From Otatea glauca (Eukaryota; Streptophyta; Magnoliopsida; Poales; Poaceae): a DNA stretch of 64,000 nucleotides. Position 1 is the first letter of the stretch. Each line of letters starts with the position of its first letter. This document shows, in pieces, positions 33,341-45,300 of this stretch. The translations under genes and the position numbers were made by a program. Below the pieces are notes generated by a model. That model made no database searches and had not been told where the DNA came from. It worked only from the letters and a program-made list of their open reading frames with translations. The stretch lies in assembly GCA_036346275.1 (NCBI GenBank), contig JAYEVK010000138.1, forward strand, positions 248,001 through 312,000, in the 5' to 3' direction.

Positions 33341-36126
33341 AACCTCCCCTTAATGTAATCTCGGCCGAGATTGTGGCTAACTAGAGAATAGGTTCGGGAA
33401 TTCTGACTTGAAATCTTCCTCCCGCTCCCAAGTGGCTTCACTTTCGGAATGATTGCTCCACTGAACTCTGCAGAAGCGAATTGACTTGTTTCTGGTCTTG
33501 CGCTCCATAACATCCAAAATTCTGACTGGTTGCTCCTTGTACGTCAAATCTTCTTGCAGCTCTATTGCCTCCAACGGGGTTTGTTCCGCTGGCACTCTGA
33601 GACATTTCTTGAGCTGCGACACATGGAATACATCATGCACCCCTGCCAAGGACTGAGGCAACTCTAATTGATAAGCTACTTCTCCTCGACGGCTCAGAAT
33701 CTTGAACGGACCAATATATCTTGGTGCAAGCTTCCCTTTAACGTGAAATCTTTTAACGCCCTTAAGAGGGGTAACCCTGAGATACACATGATCTTCTGGT
33801 TCAAAACTCAAATCTCGTCGACAGTTATCGGCGTAGCTTTTCTGTCTTGACTGTGCTATCTTCAACCTTTCTCTGATCATTGCGACTTGACTTTCGGCTT
33901 CCTCTAGAATATCCGGCCCAGACACCAAACGCTCTCCTGTTTCATTCCAATTTAACGGAGTACGACGGGCACGTCCATACAATGCCTCAAATGGTGACAT
34001 CTGCAGGCTAGCTTGATAGCTATTATTGTAACTGAATTCTGCGTATGGCAAACATTTATCCCATGACGTAGCATAAGCTAAAGCACGTGCTCGAACATGT
34101 CCTCTAAAATCTGATTTACTCTTTTCATCGACCATCCATCTGCGGGTGATATGTCAGATCTTGAAATTGAGACGAGTTCCCATGGCCGTGCAACTTATTC
34201 CAAAATCTCGAGGTAAATTGGGTACCTCTGTTCGACACAATCTTCTTGGGTACTCCATGCAAGCATACAATCCTTGACATGTACAACTCCGCTAAACGAT
34301 CTCCCGAGTAAGTGGTCTTTACTGGGATAAAATGGGCGACCTTGGTTAGACGATCCACGATAACCCAAATGGAATTGTAACCCCTCAGAGTCTTAGGTAA
34401 ATCGGTGATAAAGTCCATTCCGATTTCCTCCCACTTCCATTCCGGAATTTTCTACGGCTGCAATAAACCAGCGGGTCTTTGATGCATGGCTTTTACCCTC
34501 TGACATACGTCGCATAAAGCCACATGCTCAGCTACTTCACGCTTCATATTAGGCCACCAAAATCTCTCTTTCAAATCATGGTACATCTTAGCACTTCCTG
34601 GATGAATCGAGTACTTCGAATCGTGAGCTTCCTAAGAATCAGCTGTTTTAGTTCCTTTTTATCCGGCACGCAAATTCGGCCTTTGAAAAACATGGTTCCT
34701 TGCTCATCTAGAGTGAAATCTACGGCTAGACCTTCTTCCTTTTTAGCCTTGATCTTAGAAATTTTATCGTCATCTTTCTGGCCTTCTCTAATCTGATCCA
34801 CCAGTGTTGGCTTCACTTCTAGCGCAGCTACCGTTCCTTGCGGAATGACTTCCAACCTTAGCTTCTGAAATTCCTTGCACAGTTCCGGTTGATCCTCCAT
34901 TATTAGCGTATTTGCACTATGGCACTTTCGACTCAGAGCATCTGCTACCACATTGGCTTTTCCGGGATGATAATGGATTCCCACATTATAATCCTTAATT
35001 AGCTCTAGCCACCTTCGTTGTCTCATATTCAGATCTGCTTGAGTGAATATGTATTTCAGGCTCTTATGGTCTGTATATATCTCACATCTATTTCCTATGA
35101 GATAATGACGCCATATCTTAAAGGCATGCACTACGGCAACTAACTCCAAATCGTGCGTTAGGTAGTTCACTTAATGCGGTCTTAGTTGTCTCGACGCATA
35201 AGCAACGACTTTGCCTTCTTGCATTAACACGCACCCCAAGCCTTGCTTTGAAGCATCGCAATAAATATCAAATCCATTCTGCACATCTGGCAACACTAAT
35301 ACAGGGGCTGTTGTTAAACGCTTCTTTAATTCCATAAAACTTTTCTCGCACTCTGGCGTCCATGCAAACTTCTTTTCTTTCTTCAACAACTGCGTAAGGG
35401 GTTTAGCAATTGTCGAGAATCCTTCTATGAACCGACGGTAGTATCTCGCCATTCCCAGAAAACTACAAATCTGGGTAACAGACTTTGGTTGCTCCCAATG
35501 CAACACTGCGTCCACTTTGCTTGGGTCGACTGCCACTCCTTTAGTAGTCATTACATGACCAAGAAATTCGACTTTTTCCTTCCAAAATTCACACTTGCTA
35601 AACTTAGCATACAGCTCATGCTCTCGCAGCCTATCCAAAACCATTCTTAGATGCTCTGCATGCTCTTCCTCTGTCTTGGAGTAAACCAGGGTATCGTCTA
35701 TGAAGACTACAACAAACTTATCCAAATATTCCATGAAAACCTTATTCATCATGTTCATGAAATATGCAGGGGCATTAGTCAATCCAAATGACATGACTGT
35801 GAACTCATAATGTCCATATCGCGTAGAAAACGCGGTCTTAGGCACATCCTCCGCTCGGATCTTCAACTGATGGTATCCTGAACGAAGATCTATCTTTGAG
35901 AAAACTCCAGCTCCTCTTAACTAATCAAATAAGTCGTCGATCCTGGGCAACGGATACTTATTCTTGATCGTTACTTCTTTAAGCGCACGATAATCGACGC
36001 ACATTCTAAGGCTTCCATCCTTCTTACGGACGAACAAAACCGGTGCTCCCCATGGTGATGAACTAGGTCTAATGAAACCTTTCCCTTGCAGTTCCTCAAT
36101 CTGCTTTTTCATTTCCACTAACTCGT
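33341..36126 (-). pseudogene. Second, partial chromovirus pol (RT to chromodomain)
   Basis: Parallel to 24445-27235 of the full copy but more decayed. The TAG at 35921-35923 is at the same codon as the full copy's 27028-27030. Other lesions are TAA at 35171-35173 (glutamate in the full copy), a 1-bp loss near 34635, TAG at 34452-34454, and small indels near 34100-34190. The RT box is FIDDTLVYSK. The second integrase aspartate is replaced: VSNRGTQF with Asn at 34230-34232. The C-terminus is better preserved than in the full copy, with a continuous GPF-type and chromodomain frame (33377-34100; ERKTRNKSIRFCRVQWSNHS). It is cut by satellite within the start of RT. Confidence 0.88.
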
Positions 36127-38700
36127 TCTGTGACTTTTGTTCACACGATTGGAGCCAGCAGTGCAGGTAGGGACACGTCGTGAGGAAGTTTTTACAACGA
36201 CTCGGACGGATTCAAAACGCGTACCGATATGAGTCAGGGCGCATATGAAGTCCATTCGGGGTGTTTGTCACTTAGTTTCTGTGCAGTGCAGGTTGGGACA
36301 CGATGTGAGGAAGTTTTAGCACCACTCGGATGGATTCGAAACGCTTACCGATATGAGTTAGGGCGCGTATGAAGTCCATTCGGGGGTTTGTCACTCAGTT
36401 TCACTCTGTGACTTTTGTTCGCACGATTGGAGCCTACAGTGCAGGTAGGGACACATCGTGAGGAAGTATTTACACCGAATCGAACGGATTCGAAATGCTT
36501 ACCGATATGAGTTACGGCGCATATGAAGTCCATTCGGGGTGTTTCTCACTCAGTTTCACTCTGTGACTTTTGTTCACACGAATGGAGTGTGAAGTGCAGG
36601 TTGGGACACCTCGTGAGGAAGTTTTAGCACCACTCTGACGGATTCGAAACGCTTACTGATATGATTTAGGGCGCATATGAAGTCCATTCGGGGTGTTTGT
36701 CACTCAGTTTCACTCTGTGACTTTTGTTCATACGAATGGAGTGTGCACTGCAGGTTGGGACACGTCGTGAAGAAGTTTTAGCACCACTCGGATGGATTCG
36801 AAACGCTTACCGATATGAGTTAGGGCGCATATGAAGCCTATTCGGGGTGTTTGTCACTAACTTTCACTCTGTGACTTTTGTTCGCACGATTGGAGCCTGC
36901 AGTGCAGGTAGGGACACGTCGTGAGGAAGTTTTTCCACCGACTCGAAAGGATTCGAAACGCTTACCGATATGAGTTAGGGCGCATATGAAGTCCATTCTG
37001 GGTGTTTCTCACTCAGTTTCACTCTGTGACTTCTGTTCACATGAATGGAGTGTGAAGTGTAGGTTGGGACACGTCGTGAGGAAGTTTTAGCACCACTCGG
37101 ACGGATTCGAAACGCTTACCGATATGAGTTAGGGCGCCTATGACGTCCATTAGGAGTGTTTGTCACTAACTTTCACTCTTTGACTTGTGTTCGCACGATT
37201 GGAGCCTGAAGTGCAGGTAGGGACACGTCGTGACGAAGTTTTAGCACCACTCGCACGGATTCGAAATGCTTACCGATATGAGTTAGGGCGCATATGAAGT
37301 CCATTCGGGGTGTTTGTCTCACACTTTCACTCTGTGACTTTTGTTCGCACGATTGGAGCCTGCAGTGCAGGTAGGGACACGTCATGAGGAAGTTTTTACA
37401 CTGACTCGAACGGATTCAAAATGCTTAGCGATATGAGTTAGGGCGCATATGAAGTCCATCCTGGTTGTTTCTCACTCAGTTTCACTCTGTTACTTTTGTT
37501 CGCACGAATGGAGTGTGCAGCGCAGGTTGGGACACGTCGTGAGGAAGTTTTAGCACCACTCTGATGGAATCGAAATGCTTACTGATTTGATTTAGGGTGC
37601 ATATGAAGTCCATTCGGGGTGTTTGTCACTCAGATTCACTCTGTGACTTTTGTTCGCAAGTTTGGAGTGTGGAGTGCAGGTTGGGACACGTCGTGAGGAA
37701 GTTTTAGCACCACTCTGACAGATTCGAAACGCTTACCGAGTTGAGTTAGGGCACATATGAAGTCCATTCGGGGTGTTTGTCACTCAGTTTCACTCTGTGA
37801 CTTTTGTTCCCACGATTGGAGCCTGCAGTGTAGGTAGGGACACGTCGTGAGGAAGTTTTTACACCGACTCAGATGTATTCGAAACGCTTACCGATATGAG
37901 TCAGGGCCCATATGAAGTCCATTCTGGGTGTTTCTCACTCAGTTTCACTCTGTGACTTTTGTTCGCACGAATGGAGTGTGAAGTGCTGGTTGGGACACGT
38001 CGTGAGGAAGTTTTAGCACCACTCTGACGGATTCGAAATGCTTACTGATATGATTTAGGGCGCATATGAAGTCCATTCGGGGTGTTTGTCTCTCAGTTTC
38101 ACTCTGTGACTTTTGTTCGCACGTTTGGAGTGTGCAGTGCAGGTTGGGACACGTCGTGAGGAACTTTTAGCACCACTCTGACGGATTAGAAACGCTTACC
38201 GATATGAGTTAGGGCACATATGAAGTACATTCGGGGTGTTTGTCACTCAGTTTCACTCTAGGACTTTTGTTCCCACAATTAGAGCCTGCAGTGCAGGTAG
38301 GGACACGTCGTGAGGAAGTTTTTACACCGACTCAGACGGATTCGAAATGCTTACCGATATGAGTCAGCAAGCATATGAAGTCCATTCGGGGTGTTTGTCA
38401 CTTAGTTTCACTCTGTGACTTTTGTTCGCAAGAATGGAGTGTTCAGTGCAGGTTGGGACATGTCGTGAGGAATTTTTAACACCGACTCGGACGTATTCGA
38501 AACGCTTACCAATATGAGTTAGGGCGCATATGAAGTCAATTCGGGGTGTTTGTCACTCAGTTTCACTCCGTGAGTTTTGTTCGCAAGAATGGAGAGTTGG
38601 CACTCATCGTGTGGAATTTTTAACACCGACTCGGACGGATTCGTAACGCTTACCGATATGAGTTAGGGCGCGTATGAAGTCCATTCGGGGTGTTTGTCAC
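36127..38700. repeat. Satellite block 3: 463-bp trimeric HOR
   Basis: The B-type marker GATTGGAGCCT (one copy mutated) starts at 36425, 36888, 37351, 37814 and 38277, spaced exactly 463 bp four times. The units between are A-like (GAATGGAGTGTG) and a third type (GTTTGGAGTGTG, or an A/B hybrid near 37192). The last part, from about 38410, returns to C and D units. The first full unit is preceded by a truncated monomer. Sequence is clean and close to block 1 in style. Confidence 0.88.
36241..36350. repeat. Deleted satellite monomer
   Basis: The unit reads CACTTAGTTTCTGTGCAGTG: about 32 bp are lost between the centre of the dyad and the base after its right outer arm. Confidence 0.75.
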
Positions 38701-41700
38701 TCACTTTCACTCTGTGGCATTTGTTCGCAAGATTGGAGCCTGCAGTGCAGGTAGGGACACGTCGTGAGGAAGTTTTACACCACTCGAGACGGATTCGAAA
38801 CACTTACCGATATGAGTTAGGCGCATATGAAGTCCATTCAGGTGTTTCTCACTCGGTTTCACTCTGTGACTTTTGTTCACACGAATGGAGTGTGCGGTGT
38901 GCGAGTTGGGACACGTCGTGAGAAGTTTTAGCACCACTCGGACGGATTGAAGCGCTTACGATATGAGTTAGGCGCATATGAAGTCCATTCGGGTGTTTGT
39001 CACTCGGTTTCACTCTGTGACTTTTGTTCGCACGAATGGAGTGTGCGATGCAGGTTGGGACACGTCGTGAGGATGTTTTAGCACCACTCGACGGATTGAA
39101 GCGCTTACCGATATGAGTTAGGCGCATATGAAGTCCATTCGGGTGTTTGTCACTAAGTTTCACTCTGTGACTTTTGTTCGCACGAATGGAGGTGCGAGTG
39201 CGGTAGGGACACGTCGTGAGGAAGTTTTACACCACTCGAACGGATTCAAACGCTTACCATTATGAGTTAGGGCGCATATGAAGTCCATTGGGGTGTTTCT
39301 CACTCAGTTTCACTCTGTGACTTTTGTTCACACGAATGGAGTGTGCGGTGCGAGGATGGGACACGTCGTGAGGAAGTTTTAGCACCTCTCTGACGGATTT
39401 GAAACGCTCACCGATATGAGTTAGGGCGCATATGAAGTCCATTCGTGGTGTTTGTCACTCAGTTTCACTCTGTGACTTTTGGTCGCACGAATGGAGCCTG
39501 AAGTGCTGGTAGGGACACGTCGTGAGGAAGTTTTAGCACCACTCGAACGGATTCGAAACGCTTACCGATATGAGTTAGGACGCATATGAAGTCCATTCGG
39601 GGTGTTTGTCACTTAGTTTCACTCTGTGACTTTTGTTCGCACGAATGGAGTGTGCAGTGCAGGTTGGGACACGTCGTGAGGAAGTTTTAACACCGACTCG
39701 GACGGATTCGAAACGCTTACCGATATGAGTTAGGGCGCATATGAAGTCCATTCGGGTGTTTGTCACTCAGTTTCACTCTGTGACTTTTGTTTCACGAAGT
39801 ATGGAGAGTTGGGACACGTCGTGAGGAAGTTTTAACACCGACTCGGACGGATTCAAAACGCTTACCGATATGAGTTAGGGCGCATATGAAGTCCATTCGG
39901 GGTGTTTGTCACTCAGTTTCACTCTGTGACTTTTGTTCGCACGAATGGAGTGTGAAGTGCAGGTTGGGACACGTCGTGAGGAAGTTTTAGCACCACTCGG
40001 ACGGATTCGAAACGCTTACCGATATGAGTTAGGGCGCATATGAAGTCCATTCGGGGTGTTTGTCACTCAGTTTCACTCTGTGACTTTTGTTCGCACGAAT
40101 GGAGCCTGCAGTGCAGGTAGGGACACGTCGTGAGGAAGTTTTAGCACGACTTGAACGGATTGAAGCGCTTACCGATATGAGTTAGGGCGCATATGAAGTC
40201 CATTCGGGGTGTTTCTCACTCAGTTTCACTCTGTGACTTTTGTTCGCACGAATGGAGTGTGCAGTGCAAGTTGGGACACGTCGTGAGGAAGTTTTAGCAC
40301 CACTCGGACGGATTCAAACGCTTACCGATATGAGTTAGGGCGCAAATGAAGTCCATTCGGTGTGTTTGTTACTCAGTTTCACTCTGTGACTTTTGTTCAC
40401 ACGAATGGAGTGTGCTGCGGTGCGAGGTTGGGACACGTCGTGAGGAAGTTTTAGCACCACTCGGACGGATTGAAAGCGCTTACCGATATGAGTTAGGCGC
40501 ATATGAAGTCCATTCGGGTGTTTGTCACTCGGTTTCACTCTGTGACTTTTGTTCGCATACGAATGGAGTGTGCGGTGCGAGGTTGGGACACGTCGTGAGG
40601 AAGTTTTAGCACCACTCGGACGGATTGAAGCGCTTACCGATATGAGTTAGGCGCATATGAAGTCCATTCGGGTGTTTGTCACTCGGTTTCACTCTGTGAC
40701 TTTTGTTCGCACGATGGAGGTCGAGTGCGAGTAGGGACACGTCGTGAGGAAGTTTTACACCACTCGGACGGATTCGAAACGCTTACCAATATGAGTTAGG
40801 GCGCATATGAAGTCCATTCGGGGTGTTTCTCACTCAGTTTCACTCTGTGACTTTTGTTCACACGAATGGAGTGTGCGGTGCAGGTTGGGACACGTCGTGA
40901 GGAAGTTTTAGCACCACTCTGACGGATTCGAAACGCTTACGATATGAGTTAGGGCGCATATGAAGTCCATTCGGGGTGTTTGTCACTCAGTTTCACTCTG
41001 TGACTTTTGTTCGCACGAATGGAGTGTGAAGTGCAGGTTGGGACACGTCGTGAGGAAGTTTTACACCACTCGGACGGATTCGAAACGCTTACCGATATGA
41101 GTTAGGGCGCATATGAAGTCCATTCGCGGTGTTTGTCACTTAGTTTCACTCTGTGACTTTTGTTCGCACGAATGGAGTGTTCGGTGCGAGTTGGGACACG
41201 TCGTGAGAAGTTTTAGCACCACTCGGACGGATTCAAAGCGCTTACCGATATGAGTTAGGCGCATATGAAGTCCATTCGGGTGTTTGTCACTCAGTTTCAC
41301 TCTGTGACTTTTTGTTCACGAATGGAGTATGTGAGAGTTGGGACACGTCGTGAGGAAGTTTTAACACCACTCTGATGGATTCGAAACGCTTACCGATATG
41401 AGTTAGGGCGCATATGAAGTCCATTCGGGTGTTTGTCACTCAGTTTCACTCTGTGACTTTTGTTCGCACGAAAGGAGTGTGCAGTGCAGGTTGGGACACG
41501 TCGTGAGAAGTTTTAGCACCACTCGGACGGATTCGAAACGCTTACCGATATGAGTTAGGGCGCATATGAAGTCCATTCGGGGTGTTTGTCACTCAGTTTC
41601 ACTCTGTGACTTTTGTTCGCACGAATGGAGCCTGCAGTGCAGGTAGGGACACGTCGTGAGGAAGTTTTAGCACCACTCGGACGGATTCGAAACGCTTACC

Positions 41701-42328
41701 GATATGAGTTAGGGCGCATATGAAGTCCATTCGGGTGTTTCTCACTCGGTTTCACTCTGTGACTTTTGTTCGCACGAATGGAGTGTGCGGTGCAGGTTGG
41801 GACACGTCGTGAGAAGTTTTAGCACCACTCGGACGGATTCGAAAGGCTTACCGATATGAGTTAGGGCGCATATGAAGTCCATTCGGGTGTTTGTCACTAA
41901 GTTTCACTCTGTGACTTTTGTTCGCACGAATGGAGTGTGCAGTGCAGGTTGGGACACGTCGTGAGGAAGTTTTAGCACCACTCGGACGGATTCAAAACGC
42001 TTACCGATATGAGTTAGGCGCATATGAAGTCCATTCGGGGTGTTTGTCACTCGGTTTCACTCTGTGTTTTGTTCGCGAATGGATAGTGCGAGTTGGGACA
42101 CGTCGTGCTGAAGTTTTAGCACCACTCGGACGGATTCAAAACGCTTACCGATATGAGTTAGGGCGCATATGAAGTCCATTCGCGGTGTTTTTCTCTCTGT
42201 TTCACTCTGTGACTTTTGTTCGCACGAATGGAGTGTGCAGTGCAGGTTGGGACACGTCGTGAGGAAGTTTTAGCACCACTCGGACGGATTCGAAACGCTT
42301 ACCGATATGAGTTAGGGCGCATATGAAG

Positions 42329-42386
42329 TCCATTCGGGGTGTTTGTCACTCAGTTTCACTCTGTGACTTTTGTTCGCACGAATGGA
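42329..42386. other. Nested dyad symmetry of the satellite monomer (type example)
   Basis: Outer arms TCCATTCG (42329-42336) and CGAATGGA (42379-42386) are perfect 8-bp inverted repeats. Inside them GTCAC (42345-42349) and GTGAC (42363-42367) form a second pair around a 13-bp centre. The whole is 58 bp. Most A and C units keep both pairs. B has one mismatch in the outer arm (CGATTGGA) and D one (AGAATGGA). Confidence 0.85.
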
Positions 42387-45300
42387 GTGTGCAGTGCAGG
42401 TAGGGACACGTCGTGAGGAAGTTTTAGCACCACTCGGACGGATTCGAAACGCTTACCGATATGAGTTAGGGCGCATATGAAGTCCATTCGGGGTGTTTCT
42501 CACTCAGTTTCACTCTGTGACTTTTGTTCGCATACGAATGGAGTGTGCGAGTGCGAGGTTGGGACACGTCGTGAGGAAGTTTTAGCACCACTCGGACGGA
42601 TTCGAAACGCTTACTGATATGAGTTTGGGCGCATATGAAGTCCATTTGGGGTGTTTGTCACTCAGTTTCACTCTGTGACTTTTGTTCGCACGAATGGAGT
42701 GTGCAGTGCAGGTTGGGACACGTCGTGAGGAAGTTTTAGCACCACTCGGACGGATTCGAAACGCTTACCGATATGAGTTAGAGCGCATATATAGTCCATT
42801 CGGGGTGTTTATCACTCAGTTTCACTCTGTGACTTTTGTTATACGAATGGAGTGTGCAGTGCAGGTTGGGACACGTCGTGAGGAAGTTTTAGCACCACTC
42901 TGACGGATTCGAAATGCTTATCGATATGAGTTAGGGCGCACATGAAGTCCATTCGGGTGTTTGTCACTCAGTTTCACTCTGTGACTTTTGTTCGCATACG
43001 AATGGAGTGTGCGGTGCGAGTTGGGACACGTCGTGAGGAAGTTTTAGCACCACTCGGACGGATTGAAGCGCTTACGATATGAGTTAGGGCGCATATGAAG
43101 TCCATTCAGGGTGTTTGTCACTCAGTTTCACTCTTTGAATTTATCTCGCACGAAAGGAGCCTACAGTGCATGCTGGGATACGTCGTGAGGAAGTTTTAGC
43201 ACCACTCTGACGTATTCGAAACGCTTACCGATATGAGTTAGGGCGCATATGAAGTCCATTCGGGTGTTTGTCACTCAGTTTCACTCTGTGACTTTTGTTC
43301 GCGAATGGAGTGTGCGGTGCGAGTTGGGACACGTCGTGAGGAAGTTTTAGCACCACACTGACGGATTCGAAACGGTTACCGATATGAGTTAGGGCGCATA
43401 TGAAGTCCATTTGGGGTGTTTCTCACTCGGTTTCACTCTGTGACTTTTGTTCACTCGAATGGATTGTGCAGTGCAGGTTGGGACACGTCGTGAGGAAATT
43501 TTAGCACCACTCTGACGGATTCGAAACGCTTACCGATATGAGTTAGGGCGCATATGAAGTCCATTAGGGGTGTTTGTCACTCAGTTTCACTCTGTGACTT
43601 TTGTTAGCACGAATGGAGTGTGCAGTAGTGCAGGTTGGGACACGTCGTGAAGAAGTTTTAGCACCACTCGGACGGATTCGAAACGCTTACCGATATGAGT
43701 AAGGGCGCATATGAAGTCCATTCGTGGTGTTTTTCACTAAGTTTCACTCTGTGACTTTTGGTCGCACGAATGGAGCCTGCAGTGCAGGTAGGGACACGTC
43801 GTGAGAAGTTTTAGCACCACTCGACGGATTGAAGCGCTTACGATATGAGTTAGGCGCATATGAAGTCCATTCGGGTGTTTGTCACTCAGTTTCACTCTGT
43901 GACTTTTGTTCGCATACGAATGGAGTGTGCGGTGCGGTTGGGACACGTCGTGAGAAGTTTTAGCACCACTCGGACGGATTGAAAGCGCTTACGATATGAG
44001 TTAGGCGCATATGAAGTCCATTCGGGTGTTTGTCACTCAGTTTCACTCTGTGACTTTTGTTCGCACGAATGGAGTGTGCGGTGCGGTTGGGACACGTCGT
44101 GAGGAAGTTTTAGCACCACTCGGACGGATTGAAGCGCTTACCGATATGAGTTAGGCGCATATGAAGTCCATTCGGGTGTTTCTCACTCAGTTTCACTCTG
44201 TGACTTTTGTTCGCACGAATGGAGTGTGCGGTGCGAGGTTGGGACACGTCGTGAGAAGTTTTAGCACCACTCGGACGGATTGAAAGCGCTTACCGATATG
44301 AGTTAGGCGCATATGAAGTCCATTCGGGGTGTTTGTCACTCGGTTTCACTCTGTGACTTTTGTTCGCACGAATGGAGTGTGCGGTGCGAGTTGGGACACG
44401 TCGTGAGGAAGTTTTAGCACCACTCGGACGGATTGAAAGCGCTTACCGATATGAGTTAGGCGCATATGAAGTCCATTCGGGTGTTTGTCACTCAGTTTCA
44501 CTCTGTGACTTTTGTTCGCACGAATGGAGCTGCGGTGCGAGTAGGGACACGTCGTGAGAAGTTTTACACCACTCGGACGGATTGAAATTCTTACCGATAT
44601 GAGTTAGGGCACATATGAAGTCCATTCGGGGTGTTTCTCACTCAGTTTCACTCTGTGACTTTTGTTCGCACGAATGGAGTGTGAAGTGCAGGTGGGGACA
44701 CGTCGTGAGAAGTTTTAGCACCACTCGGACGGATTGAAATGCTTACGATATGAGTTAGGCGCATATGAAGTCAATTCGGGTTGTTTGTCACTCAGTTTCA
44801 CTCTGTGACTTTTGTTCGCACGAATGGAGTGTGCAGTGCAAGTTGGGACACGTCGTGAGGAAGTTTTAGCACCACTCGGACGGATTCGAAACGCTTACCG
44901 ATATGAGTTAGGGCGCATATGAAGTCCATTCGGGGTGTTTGTCACTCGGTTTCACTCTGTGACTTTTGTTCGCACGAATGGAGTGTGCAGTGCAGGTTGG
45001 GACACGTCGTGAGGAAGTTTTACACCGACTCGGACGGATTCGAAACGCTTACCGATATGAGTTAGGCGCATATGAAGTCCATTCGGGGTGTTTGTCACTC
45101 AGTTTCACTCTGTGACTTTTGTTCGCACGAATGGAGTGTGCGGTGCGAGTTGGGACACGTCGTGAGAAGTTTTAGCACCACTCGGACGGATTGAAAGCGC
45201 TTACGATATGAGTTAGGCGCATATGAAGTCCATTCGGGTGTTTGTCACTCAGTTTCACTCTGTGACTTTTGTTCGCACGAATGGAGTGTGCGGTGCGAGT

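Larger units (their letters stand above)
21053..36126 (-). mobile_element. Tekay-like Ty3/gypsy chromovirus in tandem: internal-LTR-internal-LTR-internal
   Basis: Reading plus-strand coordinates: leader fragment (21053-21321), LTR (21322-24444), full internal region (24445-30215), LTR (30216-33340), partial internal region (33341-36126). All parts lie in one minus orientation. The middle unit, 21322-33340, is a complete ~12.0-kb element. RNase H, integrase and then a C-terminal chromodomain, with 3.1-kb LTRs, fit the Tekay/RETROSAT group. Both outer ends stop abruptly at satellite, at non-equivalent monomer phases and without a target duplication. The arrangement points to LTR-LTR recombination between copies and later truncation, not to a simple insertion. 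Confidence 0.88.

Noticed and set aside
42301..42454. CENP-B box in the satellite monomer
   Set aside because: TTCGAAACGCTTACCG superficially recalls the box, but the spacing and the CGGG core of the motif do not fit.
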